46,864 nucleotides of DNA from NCBI GenBank assembly GCA_004296955.1, contig SCVB01000036.1:1-46864 (forward strand). Direction: 5' to 3'. Shown here in pieces: positions 16,295-25,322 of this stretch. This DNA comes from Brevundimonas sp. GTDB lineage: Bacteria > Pseudomonadota > Alphaproteobacteria > Caulobacterales > Caulobacteraceae. Positions within the stretch are counted from its first letter, which is position 1; each line of letters starts with the position of its first letter. Below the pieces are notes generated by a model. That model was not told where the DNA came from and made no database searches. It worked only from the letters and a program-made list of their open reading frames with translations. A program made the translations under genes and the position numbers.

Positions 16295-16615
16295 ATGAGC
16301 GACCCCATCGAAACCGCCATCTTCGAAAAACTGGCGAAGGCCGACCCCAAGGGCGTCGGCGGCAAGAGCATCGAACCGGCCGAGGTGGCCAAGGAAATGC
16401 AGCCGGAACAATGGCAGCGCATGCTGCCCAAGGTACGAGCCTGCGCCCTCGGCCTGATGCGTCAGGGCAGGCTGACCATCACCAAGAAGGGCAAGGCGGT
16501 CGATCCCAACGCCTTCAAGGGCGTCATCCGCCTGCGCCTGCCGACCGAGGCGGAGACCGCCGCGGCCCTGGCCGCCCTGCCGCCCGTCGTCGAGGACGAT
16601 GACGACTTCGCCTGA
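16295..16615 (+). CDS. DUF3253 domain protein
   Basis: This is a small 106-aa protein made almost entirely of a DUF3253 domain. Features are EPAEVAKEM, QWQRMLPKVRACALGLMRQGRL, TKKGKAVDPNAFKG and VIRLRLP, a winged-helix-like pattern seen in short proteins of unknown function. An acidic EDDDD stretch ends the protein. I prefer the ATG at 16295 (MSDPIET) over an in-frame ATG at 16277, because the domain starts at once; neither has a clear ribosome site. Its 3' end overlaps the next gene by 17 bases, so the two are probably co-translated. That links it loosely to a DNA-glycosylase-family protein. Confidence 0.78.
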   Translation: MSDPIETAIFEKLAKADPKGVGGKSIEPAEVAKEMQPEQWQRMLPKVRACALGLMRQGRLTITKKGKAVDPNAFKGVIRLRLPTEAETAAALAALPPVVEDDDDFA

Positions 16616-17201
16616 CAGCGGACTCGAGGCCGTCCTCTCGGACATCCGCGCCTGCCGGGCCTGCCTTGGCGAACTGCCGCACACGCCGCGTCCGGTGGTC
16701 CATGTCTTTCCCGAGACCCGGTTGCTGATCTGCGGCCAGGCCCCCGGCCGGCGGGTGCATGAAAGCGGCCTTCCCTTCACCGACCCGTCGGGCGACCGCC
16801 TGCGCGACTGGCTGGGCGTCGATTACGAGACCTTCTACGCCGACCCGCGCATCGGGGTGGCGGCCCAGGCCTTCTGCTACCCGGGCACCGCGCCGAAAGG
16901 CGGCGACTATCCGCCGCCGAGGCGCTGCGCGGTGTTGTGGCGGCCAAGGCTGTTGGAGGAGCTGCCCTCGGTGGAGCTGACCCTGCTCGTCGGCGGCTAC
17001 GCCCAGGCCTGGGCGCTGGGCGACCGGGCGAAGGCGAACATGACAGAGACGGTGCGGGCCTGGCGGGACTACGGGCCTTCGATCCTGCCGCTGCCGCATC
17101 CGTCGTGGCGCAACATCGGCTGGCTGCGGCGGAATCCGTGGTTCGAGGCCGAGATCCTGCCCTGTCTTCGCCAGAGGGTGCGTGGCATTCTCGCGGCATG
17201 A
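16599..17201 (+). CDS. Uracil-DNA glycosylase superfamily protein
   Basis: The 200-aa protein has the UDG-superfamily fold markers. GQAPGRRVHESGLPFTDPSG (about 48-67) stands at the catalytic motif-1 site, an LLVGGYAQAW strand follows, and PLPHPSWRN stands at motif 2, the DNA-intercalation loop. An N-terminal CRAC pair recalls the cysteine clusters of Fe-S UDGs, but the other ligands are not obvious. Family 4/5 enzymes remove uracil from DNA; this subfamily may not share that activity. The ATG is preceded by GAGGA inside the upstream gene, and its stop overlaps the next start in ATGA, so three genes form a tight operon. Confidence 0.78.
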   Translation: MTTSPDSGLEAVLSDIRACRACLGELPHTPRPVVHVFPETRLLICGQAPGRRVHESGLPFTDPSGDRLRDWLGVDYETFYADPRIGVAAQAFCYPGTAPKGGDYPPPRRCAVLWRPRLLEELPSVELTLLVGGYAQAWALGDRAKANMTETVRAWRDYGPSILPLPHPSWRNIGWLRRNPWFEAEILPCLRQRVRGILAA

Positions 17202-18208
17202 TCCGCTCCCTGGCAGCCCTGTTCGCAGTCCTGGCCCTCGCCGCCTGCGCCACGCCCGCCATCCAGCCGCCGATGACGCCGCCGCCCGGATTCGCCGGTC
17301 CGGCGCTCGAGACGCAGACACTGCTGATGGACGACGGCGCGCGCCTGCCGCTGGCGCGCTGGACGCCGGACAACGGCGAGCCCTGGGCCGTCATCGTCGC
17401 CCTGCACGGCATGAATGACAGCCGCGCCTCCTTCCGTCTGGCAGGACCGTGGTGGGCCGAAAAGGGCATAGAAACCTGGGCCTTCGACCAGCGCGGCTTC
17501 GGGGGCGCGCCCGGCCGCGGCGTATGGGCGGGACAGGCGCGAATGACCGAGGACCTGCGCACCGCCGTCGCCCTGGCCCGCGCCCGCCATCCGCGCGCCG
17601 TCATCGCCGTGGCGGGCGAGAGCATGGGCGGGGCGGTGACCATCGCCGCCTTCGCCTCGGACCGGCCGCCGGACGCGGACCGGGTCATTCTTCTGGCCCC
17701 CGCCGTCTGGGGCTGGAGCGCACAGGGGCCGGTCAATTCCGCCGGCCTGTGGATCGCCGCCCGCGCCATGGGCGACCGGGCCGTCGATGCGCCCGAATGG
17801 GCCATCCGGGATCATCCGGCCTCGGACAACCGCCAGGAGCTGTTCCGCAACGGCCGCGACCCGAACAGCGTCCTCTCCACCCGGTTCGACGCCGTCTACG
17901 GCCTCGTCGACCTGATGGAGACGGCCTCGATGCGACTGGGCGAGGTCCGGGCCCCGACCTTGCTTCTATATGGTGCCCACGACAACGTGATCCAGACGGA
18001 CCCCATGCGCCGCGCGCTGGAGCGGGCGGGAGAGCGGCCCGGACTCCGCACGGCCTACTATCCCGACGGCTGGCACATCCTGAACCGCGACCTGCAGGCC
18101 CAGACCGTCTACCGCGACGTCGAGGCCTGGTTGAGGGCCGCCGCCGCCCCGCTGCCGTCCGGAGCGGGGCCCGTGCTGCCGGCGCTTCGGCAGGGAAGTC
18201 GTCGCTAG
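17198..18208 (+). CDS. Lipoprotein alpha/beta-hydrolase, monoacylglycerol-lipase-like
   Basis: The 336-aa protein starts with a signal peptide and lipobox LAAC (Cys17). It is then an alpha/beta-hydrolase of the serine aminopeptidase S33/lysophospholipase type: LHGMNDS as the oxyanion strand, FDQRGFGGAPGRG, nucleophile Ser142 in GESMGG, LLYGAHD for the acid and GWHILNRD for the histidine. It probably hydrolyses mono-acyl lipids or esters at the cell envelope. The ATGA overlap with the UDG-family gene places it in the same transcript, though no functional link is evident. The last 25 residues are a low-complexity tail. Confidence 0.85.
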   Translation: MIRSLAALFAVLALAACATPAIQPPMTPPPGFAGPALETQTLLMDDGARLPLARWTPDNGEPWAVIVALHGMNDSRASFRLAGPWWAEKGIETWAFDQRGFGGAPGRGVWAGQARMTEDLRTAVALARARHPRAVIAVAGESMGGAVTIAAFASDRPPDADRVILLAPAVWGWSAQGPVNSAGLWIAARAMGDRAVDAPEWAIRDHPASDNRQELFRNGRDPNSVLSTRFDAVYGLVDLMETASMRLGEVRAPTLLLYGAHDNVIQTDPMRRALERAGERPGLRTAYYPDGWHILNRDLQAQTVYRDVEAWLRAAAAPLPSGAGPVLPALRQGSRR

Positions 18209-18316
18209 CGGCTGGCGTTCGCCGGCCACGCCTCGTCGCGAAACCGCCATGCTTGCCCTGTTAAGCGTCCCGGCGTATCAGCCGCCGAAATAAAAAATAC
18301 CCCGGGAGACGCCCAA

Positions 18317-19414
18317 GTGAGCATGACGCTGTTTGATTCCCCGTCCTTCGCGAACCACGAAGGCGTTCATGCGGTTTTTGATGAAAAGACCGGCCTGCGC
18401 GCTATTATCGCTGTTCACTCAACCGCGCGCGGCCCGGCCGTCGGCGGGACCCGGATGTGGAACTATGCGTCGAGCGCCGAGGCGCTTGAGGACGTGCTGC
18501 GTCTGTCGCGCGGCATGAGCTACAAGAACGCCGTCGCGGATCTGGAAATGGGCGGCGGCAAGTCGGTCATTATCGGCGACTCCCGGACCCAGAAGTCCCC
18601 CGAGCTGTTCCGCGCCTTCGGCCGCGCCGTCGACACCCTGGGCGGCATCTACTATGCGGCCGAGGACGTCGGCGTGTCGGTCGCCGACATCGCCGAGGCC
18701 CGCAAGGTCACCCCCTATGTGCTGGGCCTGAACGACGGTCCGGAAGCCTCGGGCGACCCGAGCCCGGTCACCGCCGAGGGCGTATTCCGCTCGACCCTTC
18801 TGGCCGCGAAACGCCTGTGGAAGCAGGACGACCTGACCGGCCTGACCGTCTCGGTCCAGGGCATCGGCCACGTCGGCGGCTATCTGGCCGACAAGCTGTA
18901 CGCCGCCGGCGCGAAACTGATCATGACCGACGTCAACACGGCCCTGCTGGCCGAGGTCGCCGCCCGCACCCACGCCGAGATCGTGGCGCCGGACGCAATC
19001 TATGACGTCAAGGCCGACATCTACGCCCCCTGCGCCCTCGGCGCGACGCTGAACCCGCAGACGCTGGACCGGCTGACTGTCAAGGCCGTGGTCGGCGCCG
19101 CCAACAACCAGCTGGCCACCCCCGACATCGGCCAGCAGCTGTTCGAGCGCGGCGTGCTCTACGCGCCCGACTATGTCGTCAACGGCGGCGGCATCATCAA
19201 CGTGGCCTCGGAACTGAAGGCCCGTCAGACCGGCGGCGCCTACGATCCGGCCTGGGTCGAGACCAAGCTGTCGCGTCTGATGGACACGCTGGAAGAGGTG
19301 ATGGAGCGTTCGGCGACCGAAAAGCGGCCGACGCACGAGATCGCCGACGCCATCGCCGAGGCCCGCATCAATGCGGCGCGCGACGCCAAGGCCGAGCAGC
19401 GCAAGGCGGCCTGA
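18317..19414 (+). CDS. Leucine/phenylalanine-type amino acid dehydrogenase
   Basis: The 365-aa protein belongs to the Glu/Leu/Phe/Val dehydrogenases, which deaminate an amino acid to its 2-oxo acid with NAD. The substrate domain shows GPAVGGTRMW and the catalytic lysine region SYKNAVADLEMGGGKSVI. The Rossmann domain has VQGIGHVGGYLA, and VVNGGGIINVA is the usual C-terminal contact loop. Branched-chain amino acids are the likeliest substrates, but phenylalanine is possible. The GTG at 18317 is chosen because GGGAG stands 8 bases before it; an ATG two codons on is the alternative. It precedes cckA by 75 bases and has no evident relation to it. Confidence 0.87.
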   Translation: MSMTLFDSPSFANHEGVHAVFDEKTGLRAIIAVHSTARGPAVGGTRMWNYASSAEALEDVLRLSRGMSYKNAVADLEMGGGKSVIIGDSRTQKSPELFRAFGRAVDTLGGIYYAAEDVGVSVADIAEARKVTPYVLGLNDGPEASGDPSPVTAEGVFRSTLLAAKRLWKQDDLTGLTVSVQGIGHVGGYLADKLYAAGAKLIMTDVNTALLAEVAARTHAEIVAPDAIYDVKADIYAPCALGATLNPQTLDRLTVKAVVGAANNQLATPDIGQQLFERGVLYAPDYVVNGGGIINVASELKARQTGGAYDPAWVETKLSRLMDTLEEVMERSATEKRPTHEIADAIAEARINAARDAKAEQRKAA

Positions 19415-19420
19415 CCGCAG

Positions 19421-19476
19421 GATTCGCGCACCAGGCGCATACGGAACACTATGGCGCATGCTTCCCGTGCTGATTC
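19421..19476. promoter_or_regulatory. Two GANTC (CcrM) sites in the cckA upstream spacer
   Basis: GATTC occurs at 19421-19425 and 19472-19476 in the 75-bp spacer before cckA. GANTC is the methylation target of CcrM in Caulobacterales, where promoter methylation state couples some cell-cycle genes to replication. Two sites in so short a spacer are suggestive but could be chance. Confidence 0.35.
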
Positions 19477-19489
19477 GGGCTGAGGCGCC

Positions 19490-21544
19490 ATGACTGCAAC
19501 CGCCGTGACCTCCACCAGGGGCCGACCCTTCGACCCGCTGCTGATCGTGATGGCGGTCGGCTTCGTGATCGCGGTCGGGGCGCTGGCCTATCCGGCCTTC
19601 CGCGCCGACCCGACCAGCGCGCCCGGCCTGGTGCTGATCTTCACCGTCGGCGCCGTGGCCCTGATCGGCCTGTTCGCCTTCGCCCGCAGCGAGACCCGCA
19701 AGCCCATCGGCGACGCTACGATCGATCTGCTGGACGCCATGGCCGAGCCGGCGGCGCTGGTCTGGTCGACCGGCCAGGTGCTGGCCTTCAACGGCGCCTG
19801 GGCCGAGGCCAACGGCGCCACTGTCGCCCTGCCGAAAGGCAAGTCCGCCTCGGCCCTCTATATGGCCTTCGCCCAGGCCCGGGCCGGCGAACAGGGCCGC
19901 GCCATCGTCGTCATCGGCGACCGCGAACAGGAGGTCCTGATCGGCCAGGCCGGCGAGGGCCGCTTCCTCGTCCGCGCCGCGCCCGAGGCCGTGCTGCCGG
20001 TCGGTTCGACGGTCCCGCCGCGCCACGCCGCGACCTCGAACGCCGCCGAGAGCCGCGCCATGGCCGCCGGCGCCCCGTTCGGCTCGGCGGTGATCGCCGC
20101 CGACGACCTGTTCGCCGGCAAGATCGAGGAGCCCAACGCCGCTCTCGCCCTGCTGACCGGCCCCGCCGCCGCGCGCGACGCCGCCTTCGGCCATCTGTTC
20201 GATCCGGCGGGCGTGGCCGAGGCGCGGCTGAAGCTGGACGGCGGATCGTCCGGCCCGATCGAACTGGTCGCCCGGGCCCATCCCGACCGCATGCTGCACC
20301 TCTATGTCGCCCCCGAGGGCGACCGCCGTCGCATCTGGCTGTTCGACGTCTCGGCCCAGAAGTCGATGGAGCTGCAGCTCTCCCAGGCCCAGAAGATGCA
20401 GGCCGTGGGCCAGCTGGCCGGCGGCGTGGCCCACGATTTCAATAACCTGCTGACCGCCATCCAGCTGCAGCTCTCGGGCCTGCTCGAGCGCCATCCCGTC
20501 GGCGATCCCTCCTACGAGGGGCTTAACGAGATCCGCCAGACCGCCATCCGCGCCGCCGATCTGGTGCGCAAGCTGCTGGCCTTCTCGCGCAAGTCGACGG
20601 TGCGGCGCGAGCGGCTGGACCTCGGCGAACTGGTCGGCGAGTTCGCCGTCCTGCTGCGCCGCCTGCTGCGCGAGGACGTGCGCCTGGAGACCGACTACGG
20701 CCGCGACCTGCCGGTGGTGCTGGCCGACAAGAGCCAGCTGGAGACGGCGGTGATGAACCTCGCCGTCAACGCCCGCGACGCCATGCGCGGCGTGGTCGAG
20801 CCCGGCGCCGGCGTGGTCACCATCCGCACCGCCCGCCTGACCGCCGAGGAGGCGCGCCTGCTGGGCTGGACCGCCGCCCCGACCGCCGCGATCGCCCTCA
20901 TCGAGGTCAGCGACTCAGGCCCGGGCGTGCCGCCCGAGATCCTCGACAAGATTTTCGAACCCTTCTTCACCACCAAGGCGGTGAACGAGGGCACCGGCAT
21001 GGGCCTGGCCACCGTCTACGGCATCGTCGAACAGGCCGGCGGCCACATCAATGTGTCGAACGCCCCGCAGGGCGGCGCCGTGTTCCGCATCTTCCTGCCC
21101 GAGGCGGCCGAGGCCGAGCTGGCCGAGACGCCGGTGGTCGAGAAGGCGGCCAAGGCCCCGCGCGACCTGTCGGGCGCCGGCCGCATCCTCTTCGTCGAGG
21201 ACGAGGCGGCCGTACGCGGCATCGCCGCCCGCCTACTGCGCCAGCGCGGCTATGAGGTCATCGAGGCCGCCGATGGCGAGGAGGCGCTGCTGCTGGCCGA
21301 GGAGCATGCCGGGACCATCGACATGATGATCTCGGACGTGATCATGCCGGGGCTGGACGGCCCCGCCCTGCTCAAGAAGGCCCGTCCCTACCTGGGCGAC
21401 GCCCCGGTGCTGTTCATCTCCGGCTACGCCGAAAGCGACTTCTCGGACCTGCTGCAGGACGAGGTCGGCGTCTCCTTCCTGCCCAAGCCGCTGGATATCA
21501 AGACCCTGGCCGAGCGCGTGAAGCAGGAACTCCACGCCGGCTGA
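19490..21544 (+). CDS. cckA: Cell-cycle hybrid histidine kinase CckA
   Basis: The 684-aa protein has two N-terminal membrane helices (about 16-36 and 46-64), a PAS-like region, then DHp and HATPase domains and a receiver. The phospho-accepting His315 is in [11 protein letters not shown]. The ATPase boxes are [24 protein letters not shown] and [11 protein letters not shown]. The receiver Asp616 is in [12 protein letters not shown]. crescentus CckA has H322 and D623, so both sites are offset by the same seven residues. CckA phosphorylates ChpT and through it CtrA and CpdR, controlling replication and polarity. The neighbours (amino acid dehydrogenase, DUF885 proteins) have no obvious link. Confidence 0.93.
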   Translation: MTATAVTSTRGRPFDPLLIVMAVGFVIAVGALAYPAFRADPTSAPGLVLIFTVGAVALIGLFAFARSETRKPIGDATIDLLDAMAEPAALVWSTGQVLAFNGAWAEANGATVALPKGKSASALYMAFAQARAGEQGRAIVVIGDREQEVLIGQAGEGRFLVRAAPEAVLPVGSTVPPRHAATSNAAESRAMAAGAPFGSAVIAADDLFAGKIEEPNAALALLTGPAAARDAAFGHLFDPAGVAEARLKLDGGSSGPIELVARAHPDRMLHLYVAPEGDRRRIWLFDVSAQKSMELQLSQAQKMQAVGQLAGGVAHDFNNLLTAIQLQLSGLLERHPVGDPSYEGLNEIRQTAIRAADLVRKLLAFSRKSTVRRERLDLGELVGEFAVLLRRLLREDVRLETDYGRDLPVVLADKSQLETAVMNLAVNARDAMRGVVEPGAGVVTIRTARLTAEEARLLGWTAAPTAAIALIEVSDSGPGVPPEILDKIFEPFFTTKAVNEGTGMGLATVYGIVEQAGGHINVSNAPQGGAVFRIFLPEAAEAELAETPVVEKAAKAPRDLSGAGRILFVEDEAAVRGIAARLLRQRGYEVIEAADGEEALLLAEEHAGTIDMMISDVIMPGLDGPALLKKARPYLGDAPVLFISGYAESDFSDLLQDEVGVSFLPKPLDIKTLAERVKQELHAG

Positions 21545-21615
21545 CCGATCCGTAACTTGCCAATCTGCGCCCGGCGCCATCCTCTTGCGCCCTCGCGCCA
21601 AGGAGCCTGCCCGCC

Positions 21616-23451
21616 ATGATCGATCGTCGCCGCCTGCTGTTCACCGCCGCCGCCGGAGCGGGCCTCGCCGCCTGCGGCCAGGCCCTGGCGCAGACCCCCG
21701 CCGCAGCCGCTTCGGCTTCCGCGGCCCTGACCGCCCTGATGGACTCGATCGTCCAGACCTTCCTGCTGGAATCGCCCGAGACCCTGACGTCGCTGGGGAT
21801 GGACAAGGGACCGATGGCGGCGATGAAGTCGCGGCTGGACGACCGGTCCCAGGCCAAGATCGACGCCGACCGGGTCGTGTTCCGGCGCCAGATGGACCAG
21901 CTGAAGGCCATCGACCGCAACGCCCTGCCCGAGACCGAGGGCGTCTATCACGACTCCCTCAGCTTCTTCGGCGAGACCCAGATGATGGGCGATCGCTTCC
22001 CCTATGGCGGCGGCGGGTTCGGCCCGGCCCCCTACACCATCTCGCAGCTGACCGGCTCGTATCAGGGCCTGCCGGACTTCCTCGACACCCAGCACGCGAT
22101 TGAGACGGCCGAGGACGCCGAGGCCTATCTGGCGCGCGTCGCCGCCTTCCCGACCGCCCTGGATCAGGAAACCGCGCGCATGCAGGCCGATTTCGCGGCC
22201 GGCGCCGTGCCGCCGGACTTCATCATCGACAAGACCCTGCTGCAGCTGGCCAACCTCTATGAGACCCCGGCGGGGCAGTCGGTCCTGACCACCTCCGTCG
22301 TGCGCCGGACCGGCGAGAAGAACCTGGCGGGAGACTGGGGCGCGCGGGCCCAGCGGATCGTCGAGGGAGAGGTCTATCCGGCCCTGCGCCGTCAGGCGGA
22401 GGCCATGCGCGCCCGCCGCGCCGACGCCGTCCATGACGCCGGCGTCTGGCGTCTGCCGGACGGCGAGGCCTATTACGACTGGGGCATCCGCAGCTACACG
22501 ACCTCGACCCTGTCGGGCGCCGAGATCCACGATCTCGGCCTGCAACAGGTCGCCGAACTCTCGGCCCGCGCCGACGTCCTGCTGAAGGCGCAAGGCCTGA
22601 CCCAGGGTACGGTCGGCGAGCGCATCTCCGCCCTCGGCAAGGACCCGTCCCAGCTCTACCCCAACACCGACGCCGGCAAGGAGCAGCTGCTGGCCGACCT
22701 CAACGCCCAGATGGCCGAGATGGCGACCCGTCTGCCGCAGTATTTCGGTCGTATCCCGTCCGCCCCGGTCGAGATCCGCCGGGTGCCGACCTTCATCGAG
22801 GCCGGCGCGCCCGGCGGCTATTACAACTCGCCCGCGCTCGATGGGTCGCGGCCCGGCGCCTACTACATCAACCTGCGCGACACGGCCGAATGGCCGCGCA
22901 TGCAGCTGCCGACCCTGACCTATCACGAGGCCTCGCCGGGCCATCACCACCAGATCGCCCTGCAGCAGGAACAGGCCGACCGGCCGCTGCTGATGAAGGT
23001 GCTGGGCTTCTCGGCCTATTCCGAGGGCTGGGGCCTCTACGCCGAGCAACTGGCGGACGAGATGGGCGTCTATGAGAACAATCCGATCGGCCAGATCGGC
23101 TATCTGCAGTCCCTGCTGTTCCGCGCCACGCGCCTGGTCGCCGACTCCGGCCTGCACCACAAGCGCTGGAGCCGCGAACAGACCATCCGCTACATGGTCG
23201 AGACCCTGGGGGACTCGGAGACCGCGGTCACCACCGAGGTCGAGCGCTACTGCGTCTGGCCGGGCCAGGCTTCGAGCTACAAGGTCGGCCACAACAAATG
23301 GATCGAGCTGCGCGCCCGCGCCAAGGCGGCCCTGGGCGACCGGTTCGACATCCGCGCCTTCCATGACGCCGGCATGAACGCCGGCGGCGTGCCGCTGACG
23401 GTGCTGGACAAGATCATGACCGACTGGATCGCGGCCCAGCAGCGGGTCTGA
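21616..23451 (+). CDS. DUF885 exported metallopeptidase-like protein, copy 1 (lipoprotein)
   Basis: The 611-aa protein starts with a Tat-like signal (DRRRLLFTAAAGAG) that also carries a lipobox LAAC, so it may be a Tat-exported lipoprotein. The body is one DUF885 domain. The conserved metal-site-like motif YHEASPGHHHQ places His437, Glu438 and His443 as likely ligands and catalyst; EGWGLYAEQLADE follows at about 474-486, and HKRWSREQ and WPGQASSYKVGHN lie near the C-terminus. The family is treated as zinc-peptidase-like, but few members have known substrates. It is the first of three paralogues within 8 kb. Its gene follows cckA by 71 bases. Confidence 0.9.
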   Translation: MIDRRRLLFTAAAGAGLAACGQALAQTPAAAASASAALTALMDSIVQTFLLESPETLTSLGMDKGPMAAMKSRLDDRSQAKIDADRVVFRRQMDQLKAIDRNALPETEGVYHDSLSFFGETQMMGDRFPYGGGGFGPAPYTISQLTGSYQGLPDFLDTQHAIETAEDAEAYLARVAAFPTALDQETARMQADFAAGAVPPDFIIDKTLLQLANLYETPAGQSVLTTSVVRRTGEKNLAGDWGARAQRIVEGEVYPALRRQAEAMRARRADAVHDAGVWRLPDGEAYYDWGIRSYTTSTLSGAEIHDLGLQQVAELSARADVLLKAQGLTQGTVGERISALGKDPSQLYPNTDAGKEQLLADLNAQMAEMATRLPQYFGRIPSAPVEIRRVPTFIEAGAPGGYYNSPALDGSRPGAYYINLRDTAEWPRMQLPTLTYHEASPGHHHQIALQQEQADRPLLMKVLGFSAYSEGWGLYAEQLADEMGVYENNPIGQIGYLQSLLFRATRLVADSGLHHKRWSREQTIRYMVETLGDSETAVTTEVERYCVWPGQASSYKVGHNKWIELRARAKAALGDRFDIRAFHDAGMNAGGVPLTVLDKIMTDWIAAQQRV

Positions 23452-23467
23452 ACCCGACCCGGCCAAT

Positions 23468-23491
23468 CCGGCCCCGCCGACGCGGGGCCGG
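23468..23491 (+). terminator. Strong hairpin between two DUF885 genes
   Basis: A perfect 10-bp stem CCGGCCCCGC/GCGGGGCCGG with a 4-base loop lies 17 bases after copy 1. No T-run follows, so it may be a weak terminator or an mRNA-stabilising hairpin rather than a full stop. Confidence 0.45.
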
Positions 23492-23522
23492 AGGTCGCCT
23501 TATCGCCGTCCGAGGATTCTCC

Positions 23523-25322
23523 ATGATCGACCGCCGCCGTCTGATGCTGTCTTCCGCCGGCCTCGGCCTGATGGCGGCCCTGCCGGCGGTCGCCCAGACC
23601 CCGGCCCCGGCGATGTCCGGGGCGGACGCCCGGCTCGACGCCATGCTGACGCGCTGGTTCGAGGAGAACGTCGACCTGTCGCCGGAGTATGCGACCAACC
23701 TCGGCCTCGACCGGGGCGAGCGCGCCGCCCTCTCCGGAAAACTGCGGCAGGTGGGACTGGCCGACGCCGAGGCGGACCGTGTCCGCGCCCGCGCCCGGTG
23801 GGCCGAGATCCAGACCGTGTCGGATGAAGGCCTGTCGGATCAGGCGAAGGTCTCGCTGGCCGTCTATCGCTTCACCGCCGAGGGGGCGGCCCGGGCGGCG
23901 GACATCCCCTACGGCGGGGGGATCGGCCCCTATGTCGTGACCCAGCGGTCGGGAGCCTATTTCTCGGTGCCGGACTTTATGGCCAACCAGCACCGGCTCG
24001 AGACCGAGGCCGATGCGGAAGCCTTCATCTCGCGGCTGTCGGCCTTCGCCCGGATGCTGGATCAGGAGAGCGAACGGATCACAGCCGACGCGGCCCTGGG
24101 CGTCATGCTGCCGTCCTTCCTGATGGACAAGACCCTGACGCAGCTGCGGACGCTGCGCGACACGCCGGCCTATGACATGGCCATGATCCAGGCGCTGATC
24201 CGCAAGACGGACGAGCGCAACCTGACCGGCGACTGGGGCGCCCAGGCCGCCGAGGTGGTCGAGACCGAGATCAAGCCGGCCCTGACCCGTCAGATCGGCG
24301 TGTTCGAGGCCCAGCGTCCTGGCGCGACGTCGGACGCCGGGGCCTGGAAACTGCCGCAGGGTGACAAGGCCTACGCCCTCGCCCTGCGCGCCTTCACCAC
24401 CACGGACTATGACGCCGGGACCATCCACGACATCGGCCTGGAACAGGTCGCCGCCATCCAGGCCGAGATCGACACGACCCTGAAGGGAATGGGGATGTCG
24501 GAGGGCTCGGTCGGTGAGCGGATCAAGGCCCTGAGCGAGGACCCGCAGCACCTGTGGCCCAATACGGACGAGGCCAAGGTCGAGCTGATCGGCTCCCTGA
24601 ACCGGCAGATGGAGGCGCTGGAGCCCCTGTTGCCGCGGGTGTTCAACACCCTGCCGGGGGCGCGGGTCGAGATCCGCCGCGTGCCGCCGTCGATCGAGCT
24701 TGGCGCGCCGGGCGGCTATTACCAGGCCGCCTCGCTGGATGGGACGCGGCCGGGCGCCTACTACATCAATCTGTCGAACACGGCGAACTGGCCCAAATGG
24801 GGCCTGCCGACCCTGACCTATCACGAGGCGATTCCGGGTCACCATTTCCAGATCACCGTCGCCCGCGAAGCCGGCAGCCTGCCGATCTATCGCCGGGTCG
24901 CCGGCAATTCGGCCTTCAACGAGGGCTGGGCCCTGTATGCCGAGCGCGTCGCCGCCGACGATCTGGACGTCTATGCCGGCAATCCCCTGGGTCGGGTCGG
25001 CTATCTGCAATCCTATCTGTTCCGCGCCGTGCGGCTGGTGGTCGACACCGGCCTGCACCACAAGCGCTGGAGCCGCGACCAGGCCATCCGCTACATGATC
25101 GAGGCCTGCGGCGAGCCGCCGGAGTCGGCCGAAAAGGAGATCGACCGCTACTGCGTCTCGATCGGCCAGGCCTGTTCCTACAAGCTGGGCCAGACCGTCA
25201 TCGCGCGCTTGCGCGCGGAGGCGGAGGCGCGTCCGGGCTTTGACCTGAAGGTCTTCCACGATCGCGTGCTGCTGAACGGCTCCGTTCCGCTGGCGGTGCT
25301 GGAAGGGCTTATGCGGAGCTAG
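23523..25322 (+). CDS. DUF885 exported metallopeptidase-like protein, copy 2
   Basis: The 599-aa paralogue starts with a Tat-type signal (DRRRLMLSSAGLG) ending in a signal-peptidase-I-like site AVAQ, so unlike copy 1 it is probably soluble in the periplasm. The motif YHEAIPGHHFQ has His434, Glu435 and His440. EGWALYAERVAADD, HKRWSRDQAIRYM and GQACSYKLGQT match the other copies position by position. The genes of copies 1 and 2 are tandem with a hairpin between. The stop codon interlocks with that of the convergent esterase gene in CTAG. Divergence between copies suggests different substrates, which is inference. Confidence 0.9.
   Translation: MIDRRRLMLSSAGLGLMAALPAVAQTPAPAMSGADARLDAMLTRWFEENVDLSPEYATNLGLDRGERAALSGKLRQVGLADAEADRVRARARWAEIQTVSDEGLSDQAKVSLAVYRFTAEGAARAADIPYGGGIGPYVVTQRSGAYFSVPDFMANQHRLETEADAEAFISRLSAFARMLDQESERITADAALGVMLPSFLMDKTLTQLRTLRDTPAYDMAMIQALIRKTDERNLTGDWGAQAAEVVETEIKPALTRQIGVFEAQRPGATSDAGAWKLPQGDKAYALALRAFTTTDYDAGTIHDIGLEQVAAIQAEIDTTLKGMGMSEGSVGERIKALSEDPQHLWPNTDEAKVELIGSLNRQMEALEPLLPRVFNTLPGARVEIRRVPPSIELGAPGGYYQAASLDGTRPGAYYINLSNTANWPKWGLPTLTYHEAIPGHHFQITVAREAGSLPIYRRVAGNSAFNEGWALYAERVAADDLDVYAGNPLGRVGYLQSYLFRAVRLVVDTGLHHKRWSRDQAIRYMIEACGEPPESAEKEIDRYCVSIGQACSYKLGQTVIARLRAEAEARPGFDLKVFHDRVLLNGSVPLAVLEGLMRS

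Noticed and set aside
16295-17201. DUF3253 and UDG-family pair as a possible defence module
   Set aside because: Both are small single-domain proteins in a short operon with a lipase. There are no nuclease, sensor or mobile-element neighbours, and no sequence sign of defence.
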